From Dromiciops gliroides (Eukaryota > Chordata > Mammalia > Microbiotheria > Microbiotheriidae), in the NCBI RefSeq assembly GCF_019393635.1, contig NC_057861.1, positions 460,354,330-460,418,329 of the forward strand: a stretch of 64,000 bases of DNA. Reading direction: 5' to 3'. The translations under genes were made by a program, and so were the position numbers. The stretch's first letter is position 1. Each line of letters opens with the position of its first letter. A model generated the notes under the pieces. It was not told the DNA's origin. It did not search any database and worked only from the letters and a program-made list of their open reading frames with translations. Positions 11,991-23,222 of this stretch are shown in pieces.

Positions 11991-13397
11991 AAGGGTCTAG
12001 ATTAAAAGATTAGTCAGTGAAATCATGTTTTGAGAAGGTTGTGAGATTTCTCAAAATCTTTTTAAAATAGGAAAAATTCTCATCTGTATGAGATGATTTA
12101 GATGAAATCAGAGATCCTTACAAGATTTCTCCTTTGCATCTCATCTGGTCAGAGAATCATATAATTGTAATGCTAAAAACAAAAACAAAAACAAAAACAA
12201 AAATCACCTCCAGACATTTCCAGCATTTGTTTGAGATAATATTTTCTTTTCCTAACTCTGGAGATTTAAGGTTTGTCCTTGTCAGTTGATCTTTTTTTTT
12301 TTTTATGGTAGCTTCGAGGTTATTCCCCACTCCCTAAAGAAGTTAAGAAGAATTTAGCTTTTAAAAGCTGACTGGGAGCTCTTAAGAATAGAGTACATTT
12401 TTCTTCCAGCATTTGTTGAGGCTGACTCACATCTGGATTATGGAATGACTAATAGGCCTTAGAAAACTTAGAGTGCATAAAGACTGTTGGCTGCCTACAG
12501 ATAGAAAACTATGCTTAAAGGGGAATTTCTAGCTTGTCTGGTAAAAGTATAAGTCTTGTGTCCTCCTAGTTGCCCAGAGGTAAAATTGGTGGGGAAATCT
12601 TATATTAAAAATTACTTAGCTAAAGTTGCTTTAAAATCTCACAACAGTTTTTGGTCCTATGTCACATTGTTGAACTAAAGTCCAGATAGCAGTATCCCTC
12701 CCAATTCCTGTGTTCTGGACATATAGGTCCATTTCCCTGTTTTGCATGCCTCTCTTGCAAAAGAAGACTCAGCCTATCCCAAAAGTGGGGTGGCCACTAA
12801 CAAAGAACAGACCTCCAGCTAAAAATAGGCATGAGCACTCTGTGAAATCTATGTGTGGACATAAGAAGATCGATATGATCTATTATTAAAATTTCCCCAT
12901 GGAAATATCCACTGACAGCTGGGAAGAGAGGCCAGAGAAATCTGTGTTCTGTAGCACGGTGTATATATTTAGGAAACTGATGATAGAGGGGTCCTTGTTG
13001 CATAAGCACTTTTAATTGAGAAGTAAGATCTGACAGGCTTTTCACGCAACAGGGGAGGAAAGGGAGTTGGTATGTGAAAGACATTGCCACGTGATGACTC
13101 ATGCTTTGTTGGGCCTGTGAGGAGATGTTGTGGTGGCAACAGCAGCCTCTAAAACTGCATTAGGCTTAATGAAGGGAAGAAGTCAGCACCAGGCTGATTG
13201 TCATTCCACAGCAACACTGTTCTGACTAACTGCTTTTGGCACAGATCCTATTGGCAGCAATTTAAGCTCTTCAGAAGTTATAGCCAATTTCACCTTCTTT
13301 TCTTTTTTGTCACAGTCCCCCACCCTCTTTTGTTTGTATGGCTTTAGTGTTAGTTCTTAAACAGAGATGAATAACTTTTTTTTTTTTACAAGTTCCA
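11991..13397. other. No gene seen
   Basis: Contains an (AAAAC)n tract at about 12,176-12,204 and a T-run near 12,291. The remainder is unrecognised, with no long reading frame. Confidence 0.5.
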
Positions 13398-13636
13398 CTT
13401 TGTTGTTGTTGTTTCAAGTCAGGTCTGACTCCCCATTGGGGGTTTTCTTGGAAAAAGATACTAGAAGCAGTTTGCCATTTCTTTCTCCAACTCATTTTAC
13501 AGAAGAGGAAAGTGAGTTAAGTGATTTGACCAGGGTCACCCAGCTGGTGCCTGAGGCCCAATTTGAACTCAGGAAGATGAATCTTCCTGGTTCCCAGTGC
13601 AGTGCACTATCTACAGTGCCACCTAGCTGCCAAACC
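13398..13636 (-). mobile_element. MAR1-type SINE
   Basis: The antisense tail GTTTCAAGTCAGGTCTGACT leads through CATTTCTTTCTCCAACTC to the head CAGTGCCACCTAGCTGCC. Confidence 0.85.
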
Positions 13637-13761
13637 AGTTCCACTACAGACAAGTAAAGAAATCTTTCTAGGCCTCAGAATCATCAGCAGCAAAATAATG
13701 TAGCAAGACTAAATTATCTTTATAGCCCCTTCTAGTTCTGACTTTCTGTAAGTACTGAGAG

Positions 13762-13976
13762 AAGGTCTTCTTAACCTGGGATCCATGAATTTGGTTTTTT
13801 TTTTTTGGGGGGGGGGGTCTAACATTTTGGTAGTTTATTTAAATACAATTGGATTCCCTTGTAATCTTATGTATTTCATTCTCTGCATTTAAAAATATTA
13901 TTCTGCAAAGGGATCCATTAACTTTACTGCATGGCAAAAGGGGTCTATAACATGCAAAAAAAGTTAAGAATTCCAC
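13762..13976 (+). mobile_element. hAT-like non-autonomous DNA transposon
   Basis: The left end TCTTCTTAACCTGGGATCCA and the right end AAAGTTAAGAATTCCA are imperfect inverted repeats. The interior GTAATCTTATGTATTTC and AAAATATTATTCTGCAAAG matches the copies at 18,008 and, inverted, at 56,496. A T/G-run fills part of the centre. Confidence 0.7.
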
Positions 13977-14570
13977 TTTCAAGCTAAATAACACCAGAAA
14001 AAATGAATCAAATGTTTCTTGGGTAGGGTTTGAGCAAGGAACTCTTGAGAGTGTTCTTCACAATGTCCAAATTCTATTTTCCTCTGGCATTATGTGAACC
14101 TGTGCCTAGATTTATCTTGGAAAGTATGACCAGGCCTCCTCTGTCCCTCCCATTCTTCTCCACACCTGCCTCTTCTCAACTCCATTCTCCTACATGAAGA
14201 TCTAGGCATCTGGATAAATCCACTGAACACTCAGCTCACTGGCACACCAAGGATTGAAATGACCAAACTATGTAAACAATTTGCAGCAGGAACAGCAGAA
14301 GAACAGTTATGTGATGGCTTTGATAAATAGTATGAATGTTACATTTTGGGTGAAAGTAGACTAGTTGATGAGTTTCGATGTAAAATGAATAAAGGTGGAG
14401 CAATTCTAAATAAAGAGTCATACAATCTTTAAAAAAAAGTATTAATAGAAGTCAGATTATTTATGTTATTGAGGTATTTTTTTCCTGTTGCTTCTTCTTA
14501 TAAATCTGCTTCAATGACTTTAATTAGTACAATGGAAAGTGCACTTGCTCTAGTATTAAGGACCTGGATT
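13977..14570. other. No gene seen
   Basis: Nothing recognised. Confidence 0.45.
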
Positions 14571-14574
14571 CAAT

Positions 14575-14760
14575 CAATCAATTAACAAGCTTTTAAGCGA
14601 CTACTATAAGATACTGTGCTAGATGCTGTGCATACAAGGACAAAAGTGAAACAGTCCCTGCCCTCAAAGAGCTTATACTCTATAAAAGGAAATAATATAC
14701 ACAGAAATAAGTATATATAAAATAAATACAGGTGAGTTTAGGAGGAGGAAGTCACTAGCA
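14575..14760 (-). mobile_element. L2 3' end, antisense
   Basis: ATACTGTGCTAGATGCTGTG followed by CAGTCCCTGCCCTCAAAGAG is the reverse complement of the L2 3' end (CCAGCGCTTAGCACAGTG family). Confidence 0.75.
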
Positions 14761-14764
14761 GATA

Positions 14765-14905
14765 AGGGAATCAGACAAGGCTTCATATTCAAATCCCACT
14801 TCTCATACCACTTGTGTGACCTTGGATGAGTCTCAGTTTAAGACAATTAGACTAGGTGGCTTCTGAGGTACCTTCTGTTTCCAAATCCATAATCATATAA
14901 TATCA
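14765..14905 (+). mobile_element. MIR3/Ther-2-type SINE
   Basis: CAAATCCCACTTCTCATACC, TGTGTGACCTTGGATGAG, then GACTAGGTGGCTTCTGAGGT with a CR1/L3-like tail. Confidence 0.6.
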
Positions 14906-15594
14906 TTCTAACCTATCCTTCTATTATACCTAGGCCAGATTCTTTTGAATTCTCCCCTAGACCAAAAAAGACTCAGAAATTCAACTCTAAGCAGCCCCTG
15001 AAATTCTCAGTAAATTATTTCTGCATTCTAATATGACCTTTTAATTTTAACACTCTAATTTTGGGTCTTTACACAAACCTTTAAGAGTACATTGAAGAAA
15101 TGATAGCAATCAGAGCAGAGGAAAGGCTTGGACCCACAAGATGAACGTTTGTGCTTTTTCAGGCACGCCTTTCCTTGGGAAATAGACAACTAACCTTTAG
15201 TCAGACAATAGGGAATTTGAGGCCACAGACTAAGATAGCTGGGTGCTGGCATTTGACAAGCTTTAGAAGTGTAGGGAAAATGCTATCAGTGTGAATGGGA
15301 AAAAAAGAACAGATACAAAGTATCAGGCATTCACAGCATACCATTGGTAAATCTAGTAGGTCTGGTATAGACTTGTACATGACTGAATTCTTTCTCCCCC
15401 CCCCCTCAAGGTTCCCCACCACCTTCTGCATCACAATAGATATTTTCTCATAAGCAGAAGTTACAGTGATCAAGTAATAATAGCTAAAAAGCCAGACAGT
15501 TTACTATCCAATGAATCCATTGGTATTATTATTCAGAAAGAGAAACTGCTCCCATCCAAGGCTGGCCTTTTCTTAGCTGTCAGACTTTTTAAAA
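14906..15594. other. No gene seen
   Basis: Nothing recognised. Confidence 0.45.
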
Positions 15595-15951
15595 TCTCTC
15601 TGCTGCTTTTGATTGCTGAACACATTCTTTTCCTGAACACTCTCTCCTCCCTCTGCTTTCATGATAATGCCTTATCCTGGTACCTGTCTGACCACTCCTC
15701 AAGCTTCTTTGCTGAATCATCATCTATCTCCTGGTCTCTTCTCACTATATACTCTCTCAGTGATCTCATCAGTTGTCATGGATATATTTATAATCTCTAT
15801 GCAGATGACTTCTAAAATCATTCATATAAACCTCCTCTGGATCCTGAGCTCTAGCCTTGCAACATCCAGTGCTTACTAAACATCTCTGTCTGAATTCTCC
15901 AGCTGCATCTCAGTCTCAACACATCTAAGACAAAACTGTATCTTTCCCTCT

Positions 15952-16070
<119 letters not shown>

Positions 16071-16518
16071 CTACCTCTGTTTTGACTGTGGACACAACCA
16101 CTCTTCTAGTCACCTAGGTTTCCAACTTCACAATCATCCCTGACTTTTCACTCTTTCTTACTCCTAATAACTAATTCAATTCTTGAATGTATTTTTCCAT
16201 GTTTCTCATTCCTGACCTACTTCTCTCCACTTATTCTACCACCACCCTAAGTCAGAGCCCTCAGCACTACTACAATAGATTCCTTGACTGATATCTCTAC
16301 TTCTAACCTCTCCACTCTCCAAACCATACTAATCTCAACTATGTCCTCACTATATAGTAAGGCAATCTTTCTACTCTTCCCTAATGTCTCCTTTGAATTG
16401 AATGTTTGTTGGGGTTCTTAAACTCAAAATGTCCAAAGGAGAACTCATTATCTTATCCTACTCCCAAACCCACTTTTCTTCTGAATTTCCCTACTATTAA
16501 GAAGCATCACCCATATCT

Positions 16519-16684
16519 TGAAATTTTTGTTGTTGGTTTTTTTTTTTGGGGGGGGGGAATGAGGGTTAAATGACTTGCCCAGGGTCATACAGCTAGTAAG
16601 TATCAAGTGTCTGAAGCTGGATTTGAACTCAGGTCCTCCTGAATCCAGGGCTGCTGCTTTATCTATTGCGCCACCTAGCTGCCC
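16519..16684 (-). mobile_element. tRNA-derived poly(A) SINE
   Basis: Flanked by CATCACCCATATCTT and CATCACCCATCTTA. T-rich then G9 stretch at the tail end (16,538-16,557). Confidence 0.88.
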
Positions 16685-17019
16685 AACATCACCCATCTTA
16701 TAGTCACCAAGTAGACTTTTGTGCCAAATTCAATTTTTTCACTCTTTCTCACCCAACATATCCAATCATTAGCCAAATCTTGTCATTTCTACCTCCAAAC
16801 ATGTCTCTATAACATAACTATCACTAGTTAAGGCCCTCCTCACTTCTCACCTGTACTATTGCAAGTCTCCTAAGTGGGCTTGCTGTGTCAACTCTCTCCC
16901 CTCTCCAATCCATCCTCCACTCAGCTGGCTTCCTTCAGGACTCATCCTAAAAGCCACCTTCTTCAAGAAGTCCCTTTAACTGCTAGTACTTTCTCCTCCA
17001 TGGTTACCTTATATCTACT

Positions 17020-17160
17020 CCATACATATATACATATATATACACATTCCACATATACATGTCACATGCACATACATATACCTATATGTATACACGTGTC
17101 TATATGTGTATGTGCATATGTACATTGTGTATCTGTGTGTGTATGTGTGTATATGATATC
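17020..17160. repeat. (TATACA)/(TGTATG) low-complexity tract
   Basis: Alternating purine-pyrimidine sequence changing from ATACATATATAC-type to TGTGTGTATG-type units. Confidence 0.85.
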
Positions 17161-17235
17161 ACAAGGTTAGGTATAAAAAAGATTGATAAATAGACATATC
17201 TTGTATTAACCTAATTATGCACATGTTATCTTCAG

Positions 17236-17473
17236 GGGCAGCTAGGTAGCTCAGTGGCTAGAATGCCAGGGCTGGAGTCAGTAAGACCTAAATTCAAATC
17301 TAGCCTCAGACACTCCCATTGTGACCCTGGGAAAATAACTTCACCCTGTTTGCCTCAGTTTCCCCATCTGTAAAATGAGCTGGAGAGGGAAATGGCAAAC
17401 CACTCCACTATCTTTGCCAAGAAAACCCCAGATGGGGTCCTGAAGAGTCAGACTAGGCTAAAATGACTGAACA
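17236..17473 (+). mobile_element. MAR1-type SINE
   Basis: Full order from GGGGCAGCTAGGTAGCTCAG to GAAAACCCCAGATGGGGTCC and GAGTCAGACTAGG. Confidence 0.88.
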
Positions 17474-18007
17474 ACAATAGAATTAAAATGTAAGTTCCTT
17501 GAAGGCAGGATCTTTTCTTTTGCTCATTCTTTGTATCCCTGAAACCTTGTACATAAGTGTCTTGTACATAAGAAGCACTTAATAGATGCTTGACCTTTCA
17601 CACAACCGGCAAAATAATCTTCCTGGAGCTCTTCTGAGCACACATTTCCTTGTTCAAGAAGTTCCAGGGCCTCTCTTTTATCTCTAGGATAAAATACAAA
17701 CTCTCTGGCCTGGCATTTAAAACATGACAGTCTAACTCTGGCTCACCTCTTTTATGCTTTCTACAATCCAAACACAGTGGACTGCCAGCTATTGCTCAAA
17801 CAGCATTCTAAATTCAAAATGAGCATTCCTGCCTTTAAGCCTAAGCATGGGTCATCCCCCTTTACTTGAAATGCACTTTCTCCTTACTTCTAACCTTTAG
17901 AATCCCTCATTTCCTTCAAGGTTCAATTCAAATCTCCCTATATTCCCAGCTATTAGTGCTCTCTTTCCTCAGATTATTTTGTAATGGCTTTTCTCTATCC
18001 CCTACTC

Positions 18008-18209
18008 CAGTAGTTCTTAACCTGGGATCCAGGACCGTGGAAGAGGAAAAAAAAATACATCTCTATTTTAACTAACTTTTGATTTATTTTGTAATTCTAT
18101 GTAGTTTTCTTTTAATGTATTTAAAAATATTATTTTGAAAAGGGATGCATAGGCTTTACCAGACTGACAAAGGGGTTCATGACACGCACAAAAAGGCTAG
18201 GAACTCCTG
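18008..18209 (+). mobile_element. hAT-like non-autonomous DNA transposon
   Basis: Ends CAGTAGTTCTTAACCTGGGA and AAAGGCTAGGAACTCCTG form imperfect terminal inverted repeats. The interior AGGCTTTACCAGACTGACAA matches, inverted, the copy at 56,496. Confidence 0.75.
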
Positions 18210-18283
18210 CTCTAGTAAATAAAATAGGTGATTGGTTTGTCTCCGAAGCGAAACTTTGTGCGCATGTATAGGCGCACGGATCT

Positions 18284-18325
18284 GTGGATATATAAGAGGG
18301 TCGGCGGCAAGGCTGCATCCTTTTA
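18284..18325 (+). promoter_or_regulatory. TATA-like element upstream of the RPS26 copy
   Basis: TATATAAG at 18,289-18,296 lies about 25-30 bp before a pyrimidine stretch (CATCCTTTTA, about 18,316-18,325), the spacing expected for a TATA box and a TOP-like start. It lies inside the retro-insertion unit. It may be the parental promoter copied from an upstream-initiated transcript, or chance. Confidence 0.35.
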
Positions 18326-18343
18326 TAGCTTCTAATTTACAAG

Positions 18344-18664
18344 ATGACCAAAAAGAGGAGGAACAACCAGCGCGCCAAGAAGGGCCGGGGCCACCTGCAG
18401 CCCATCTGCTGCACCAACTGTGCCCGTTGCATGCCCAAGGACAAGGCCATCAAGAAGTTAGTCATCCGCAACATCGTGGAAGCCGCGGCCATCAGGAACG
18501 TCTCCGAGGTCAGTGTGCTGCCCAAACTGTATGTGAAACTGCATTACTGTGTGAGCCGCGCGATCCACAGCAAGGCAGTGAGGAATCGGTCTCTTGAAGC
18601 TCGAAAGGATTGGATACCCCCACTCCTGCTGCCCCCAGACAGACCCCCTCCAAAGCCCATGTAA
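18344..18664 (+). pseudogene. RPS26 retrocopy, reading frame open but altered
   Basis: The 106-residue frame starts [17 protein letters not shown] and ends RPPPKPM. It matches ribosomal protein S26 of the small subunit (115 residues in mammals) without introns. It lacks five residues in the segment between SEVSV and LPKLYV and four net residues in the Pro-rich C terminus; both deletions are in frame. In the family, S26 binds zinc through two CxxC pairs. Here the first pair is kept (CTNC), but the second reads CVSR, so one ligand is lost. R-to-C and R-to-W changes are also present. AATAAA lies at 18,707. The copy is very probably a processed pseudogene. A translated novel product is not excluded, because no stop codon or frameshift interrupts it. 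Confidence 0.93.
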
Positions 18665-18728
18665 AGAGCTATCTGCCTATCAAAATTCCTGAACTAATCA
18701 GAGGAAAATAAAATGGTTGGTTTATTTT

Positions 18729-18872
18729 ATTTTATTTTTTTTGCGGGGCAGTGAGGGTTAAGTGACTTGCCCAGGGTCACACAGCTAGTAAGTGTCAGAG
18801 GCTCAATTTGAACTCAGGTCCTCCTGAATCCAGGGCCGGTGCTCTATCCATTGCGCCACCTAGCCGCCCCGC
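18729..18872 (-). mobile_element. tRNA-derived poly(A) SINE inside the RPS26 retrocopy
   Basis: Flanked by GGTTGGTTTATTTT at 18,715-18,728 and 18,873-18,886. This separates the retrocopy poly(A) signal from its tail, so it inserted later. Confidence 0.92.
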
Positions 18873-19035
18873 GGTTGGTTTATTTTTAAAAACAACAACA
18901 AAAACAAAAACAACAGTAAAATAGGTGAACTCCTTGAGAAAATGGACTAATAATTTACTTTTACCTCTGCACTCCCAGCACCTAGTATAGTACCTTGTAT
19001 ACAAGTAGGCACTTAATAAATGCTTCATGACTTGA

Positions 19036-19558
19036 ATTGAGCAGTTTCTCTTTTTTATGTTCCTAATTCATGGTAAGATTTTTTTTTTGAGGTTGTGAGT
19101 CAGGGAGAAAATTTTGATACTGCTTTTGATTAGGCCATTTCCATGGAAATCTATGTGTCAAGGGAGGTACTGATATAATCTTAGTGCTTGCTGTATGCAA
19201 CCTTTGTCCATATTAATCCCATGGTGAGTTCTGGATAATCACATCTGCCTTGCCAGTTATTGAGGCCAATTCCCAAGGCAATTGCATTTGATTGTAAAAT
19301 ATTTGAGGCCAAAAGTCATCACTGATCTTAATTTTGAAAAACCACATGCCATTTTTGTAAAATGTGGCCAAAAGGCTTCATTCACTATGAAACAAATAAC
19401 AATTTCTGCACTTTCTTGTTTAACTCTCTGGAAACTGGGGGGGGGGGGAGGGAGGTGAAATTAGCAAGTTTTCATGGACAGTAATTGCATAGCTCAAAGC
19501 AGAAATTGTCAAGCCTGGTCAGTTCTGTCTCTGCAAATCATTTGTCCTGTTTCTTCCA
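19036..19558. other. No gene seen
   Basis: Unrecognised sequence with a G-run at about 19,437-19,449. Confidence 0.45.
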
Positions 19559-19559
19559 T

Positions 19560-20325
19560 TCACATGATAATCTTTCTAATTAAGGCCCATCCTCACTTCT
19601 GGCCTAGACTTTTTTTTTTTTTAAACAAGCCTCTCTCCTCTCCAAATCATCTTCCATACAGTTGCCAAAGTGAAGTTCCTAAATCACATGTGGCTAAATT
19701 GCCCACCTACTTCAGTGGATCCCTATTGCCTCTAGAAAAAAATATACTTTTGTGTTTGGCTTGTAAAGTCCTTCACAATATTGTGCCAACCCATCTTTCC
19801 AAGCTGATTACACCTTACTTCCCCTCACATACTCTATATTCTAGCTGAATTGGCCTACTTGCTTTTCCCAGTATATAAAATTCTATCTTCCATTTCTGTG
19901 CCTCTTCATTTCCTGTCTAGCTGCGCTCCCCCATATTTCTCCACCATGCCCCTGAAACCACTTCATCCTGGAAGATCACTTCATCCCTGGAACTCACACC
20001 TCAAAAGTACTCTCCTGTCTTCTTGGGCACCTCCCTCTGCCTGGATAGCTCTTCCAAGTACCTCCATTTCAGGAGGGCCCGCAGGTCAGCTATCTCTTCA
20101 TTTTTCACCAGGCTGAACTCCAGACAAAACTTCCCCCTAATTCCCCTGCACTGGGTACCTTCTTCCTTCCCCTTCCCACCATTTCAGCCTCATTTTACAT
20201 GTTGTCTTCCCCATTAGATGGTAAGAAGAGGCTGTGTTTCTTTTTGTTTGTATTTATATTCTCAGTGCTTAGCATCATGCCTGGCACCTAAGTTTAGTAA
20301 ATGTTTGCTGACTGGCTGACAGACT
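19560..20325 (+). mobile_element. L2 ORF2 end and 3' terminus
   Basis: CAGTTGCCAAAGTGAAGTTC, CAGTGGATCCCTATTGCCTC, then the 3' end CTCAGTGCTTAGCATCATGC and GTAAATGTTTGCTGACTG. 20,042-20,126 carries a segment also found at 11,354-11,439. Confidence 0.75.
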
Positions 20326-20532
20326 TTGTAAAAGCTGATCCCCTTGCCTACAATACCCTCCCTCCCAGTGGATGCTTTTTGAATCCCTTACTTTGAAGAT
20401 AGACTATATATCTATCATCTGAGGACTAGTTCAGCTAAATTTGATTAAGTTTATCACAAAATAGTTGGCCACTGGATATTACAATTATATCACTGTCATC
20501 ATTGTTGTTACTGTTCACAATTCAAGAGGTCA

Positions 20533-20775
20533 TTGTTGTTCAGTCATTTCAGTCATATCTAATTCTTTGTTACCCCATTTGGGGTTTTCTTGGCAAAGAT
20601 ACTGGAATGGTTTGCCATTTCCTTCTCCAGCTCATTTTACAAATGAGGAAACTGATGCAAACAGAGTGAAGTGACTTGCCCAGGGTCACACAGCTGGTGA
20701 GTGTCTGAGGCTGGATTTGAACTTGAGGAGTCTTCAGGCCAGGCAGTCTATCCACTGCATCCCCTAGCTGCCCTA
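20533..20775 (-). mobile_element. MAR1-type SINE
   Basis: TTGTTCAGTCATTTCAGTCA, GGGGTTTTCTTGGCAAAGAT, CTTCTCCAGCTCATTTTAC, then the antisense tRNA head ending CCCCTAGCTGCCC. One of the better preserved MAR1 copies here. Confidence 0.9.
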
Positions 20776-21299
20776 CTCATTATTACCCTCCCCCAATTCC
20801 TTCTTTGAGCATATTTTGTTCTTATCTGTAAGCCTTTGCTTTTCCTTAATAGAGGGTAGGCTACAAGACACTTAATTACCTTTTATGTAATTGGGATTTA
20901 CATATATGTGCATGTTGCATCTCCTCAGTAGAAAGTTAGCTAGTTGGGTCCTTAATAAATAAGTGATGAGTTAATTTGAATGATAGTCAAGACTTCCTCA
21001 TTGTATTTCATCCTGATCATGACTTGAACTTGACAGTTGTTTCCTCTGCTCTAGAGTGTGCCACTAATTTTGGGGGGATATTTCCTTAGCACCTCTATTC
21101 CTCAAGTTTCACCTCTGTAAGTGAGTAATACTACTTGAAATAAGATATGGAAAACTATTTTTGAAATAAAGCTTATGCAAAGGCAATGCACTCTAAAACG
21201 TTAAAGATTCATCCTTTCTTTGACAATGAATACTCTCTCTACCAGCCCAAGTCAAAACTTTTTTCATACTTCTAACAGTCTTGAATTAAACTGAATTCT
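20776..21299. other. No gene seen
   Basis: Nothing recognised. Confidence 0.45.
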
Positions 21300-21300
21300 T

Positions 21301-21556
21301 GGGGCAGCTAGGCGACACAGTGGATTGAGCACTAGGCTTAGAGTCAGGAAGATAAGTCTTCCTGAGTTCAAAACTGGCCTCAGACACTTACTGGCTGTAT
21401 GATCCCGGGCAAGTCATTTCATCCTGTTTGCCTCAGTTTTCTCATCTATACAATGAGCTGGAGAAGGAAAAGATGAACCAATTCAGTGTCTTTGCCAAGA
21501 AAACCCCAAATGGGATCATGAAGAGTCAGACATAACTGAAATAAGCAAACAACAAC
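21301..21556 (+). mobile_element. MAR1-type SINE
   Basis: GGGGCAGCTAGGCGACACAG through AATGAGCTGGAGAAGG to CAGACATAACTGAAATAAGC. Confidence 0.88.
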
Positions 21557-21794
21557 AGCTTCTTGAATTGTGACCAGTAACAACAACAATGATTATGATT
21601 CATAGTATTGTCCAGTATCCAACTATTTGGTGATAAACTTTTCCAAATTTAGCTGAACTAGTACTCTGAATACATACATAGTCTATCATTAGACCACTAT
21701 GCAAATCCTATCCATTTTAGAATATTTCAAAAAATGCCTTCAGTCACTTGTTTCTGACAACCTAGGGTCACCTCCTTGCCACAATGATGTATTG

Positions 21795-22560
21795 AGAGAA
21801 AATTTTAAGGGAGAAAATGGGGAGCCAAAATGGCAGAGGAAAAGCTGTAACTTCTGCAAGCTCCCAATAAACCCATCCACTTACTCCCAAATAATGCCAT
21901 AAAAAAAACCCCAAAGCAGCCCAACTCACATAAGAACAGAGTGAGACTATTTTCCAGCCAAAGATGGCAATTGGAATTACCTGCTGGTTGGGCTAAGAGA
22001 GGACCTTAGCTCTCAGTCCAGACCCAGCCAGGAACAGACCTCTCCTCCAGCATCTTGGAGTCTTCAGTTCCAGCCAGTGGCTTCTTCTGGGGCTTGGCTC
22101 ACAGACTGGTGAGGGGGTTCAGTGGTTGGCCAAGGTGAAGTGGCTGCAGTCTCTGCTGGAGTTGGGACAAAGCGCCCTGGTTCTGAACCAGTGGACCAAA
22201 TCGAGTGGTGGTGGCCCAGTGGGGGAGGGGCATAGGCACCCCAAGCTTCCAACCATAGAGAATCAGATTTCAGTCAGACATCTGCTTCTAGGTTGAGATG
22301 AGTAGGCAAAGAAAATAGCAGACAATAAGCAGCTTCTTTGGGAGAGGGGTAGACCAGAATATAACCTTAGAAGAAGATAATAACAAAGTCAAAGCTCCAA
22401 CATCCAAAGCTTACAAGAAAAATATGAATTGATCTCAGGCTATGGAAGTGCTCAAAAGTGACTTTGAAGAGAAAGTAGAAGAGATAGAAGGAAAATTTAG
22501 AGAGGTAGAGGAAAGAATGGAAAGAGGACTGAGAACAAAGGGAGAAAATGTAAGGTAGGA
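21795..22560 (+). mobile_element. L1 5' UTR and start of ORF1, 3'-truncated
   Basis: Opens with GGGGAGCCAAAATGGCAGAG, the usual L1 5' start, followed by a GC-richer 5' UTR. At 22,442 a 38-residue frame starts MEVLKSDFEEKVEEIEGKFR. Its Glu/Lys heptad pattern resembles the L1 ORF1 coiled coil. The element stops at about 22,560 with no ORF2. Confidence 0.7.
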
Positions 22561-22564
22561 TATA

Positions 22565-22995
22565 TACCAATGGGAAGAGCAATCCAGATTCTATTAATTA
22601 CTATTTCTATGACCTAAGGCAAATAATGTCTCTTTGCTTATCTCAGTTCCTTTAACTATAAAATGAAGGGTTGAATTAGGTGACCTCTAAGATCCTGTCC
22701 AACTCTCAATCCTGTGATCCTAAGGTCCCAAATGCTTCAGAAAGAAAAAATGCTACATGTAAATGTCTCACTGTAGCTTTCAGGAAGATGGACCAAATGT
22801 TTGTCAACTACTCAATAGCCCTCATTCCCTAACTGTCATGTGTTTCTGGTCTGTTTAATCTATAAACATTTCTTAATGATTATTTGAGAGGCAGTATAAC
22901 AAAATGGATAGAAAGCTGATCCCAGAACCTTGGGTACAAGTCCCATCTCTGACACTTTGTAGGTTCTAGGCATGTCACTTACTAGGGCTGTATTG
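22565..22995 (+). mobile_element. MIR3-type and MIR-type SINE remnants
   Basis: 22,565-22,735 has ATTAGGTGACCTCTAAGATC and ends CAATCCTGTGATCC (MIR3/L3-like tail). 22,888-22,995 is a tRNA-like MIR head (GGCAGTATAACAAAATGGAT). Confidence 0.6.
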
Positions 22996-23065
22996 GAAGA
23001 AGGAGGGTTTTGACTATATAAATGAAATCACAGGTCTAATCCCTATTTATTATTTGTAGCAACTG

Positions 23066-23222
23066 GTTTTTTTTTTGTTTTGTTTTTGTTTTTTTGTGAG
23101 GCAATGGGGGTTAAGTGACTTGCCCAGGGTCACACAGCTAGTAAGTGTCAAGTGTCTGAGGCCGGATTACTACTCCTGACTTCAGGGCTGGTGCTTTATC
23201 CACTGCGCCACCTAGCCACCCC
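23066..23222 (-). mobile_element. tRNA-derived poly(A) SINE with internal deletion
   Basis: Flanked by ATCCCTATTTATTATT on both sides. About 12 bp are missing between GGCCGGATT and ACTCCTGAC. Confidence 0.88.

Larger units (their letters stand above)
18232..18914 (+). mobile_element. Full RPS26 retro-insertion unit with target-site duplication
   Basis: The unit comprises 112 bp of 5' sequence, the altered frame, a short 3' UTR with AATAAA at 18,707-18,712 and an A-rich tail at about 18,888-18,914. It is flanked by AGTAAATAAAATAGGTGA (18,214-18,231) and AGTAAAATAGGTGA (18,915-18,928), which look like a target-site duplication made by L1 machinery. It sits inside the 3' part of an L2 element. 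A later SINE (18,729-18,872) splits the 3' UTR from the tail. Confidence 0.8.
17475..19035 (+). mobile_element. L2 3' region broken by hAT, RPS26 retrocopy and SINE
   Basis: 17,475-17,600 is one L2-like 3' end (AAGTTCCTTGAAGGCAGG). 17,600-18,007 is L2 ORF-end sequence (CTAGGATAAAATACAAACTC). The matching 3' terminus (GAACTCCTTGAGAAAATGG to GGCACTTAATAAATGCTTC) resumes at about 18,927, after the inserted elements. Confidence 0.72.
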
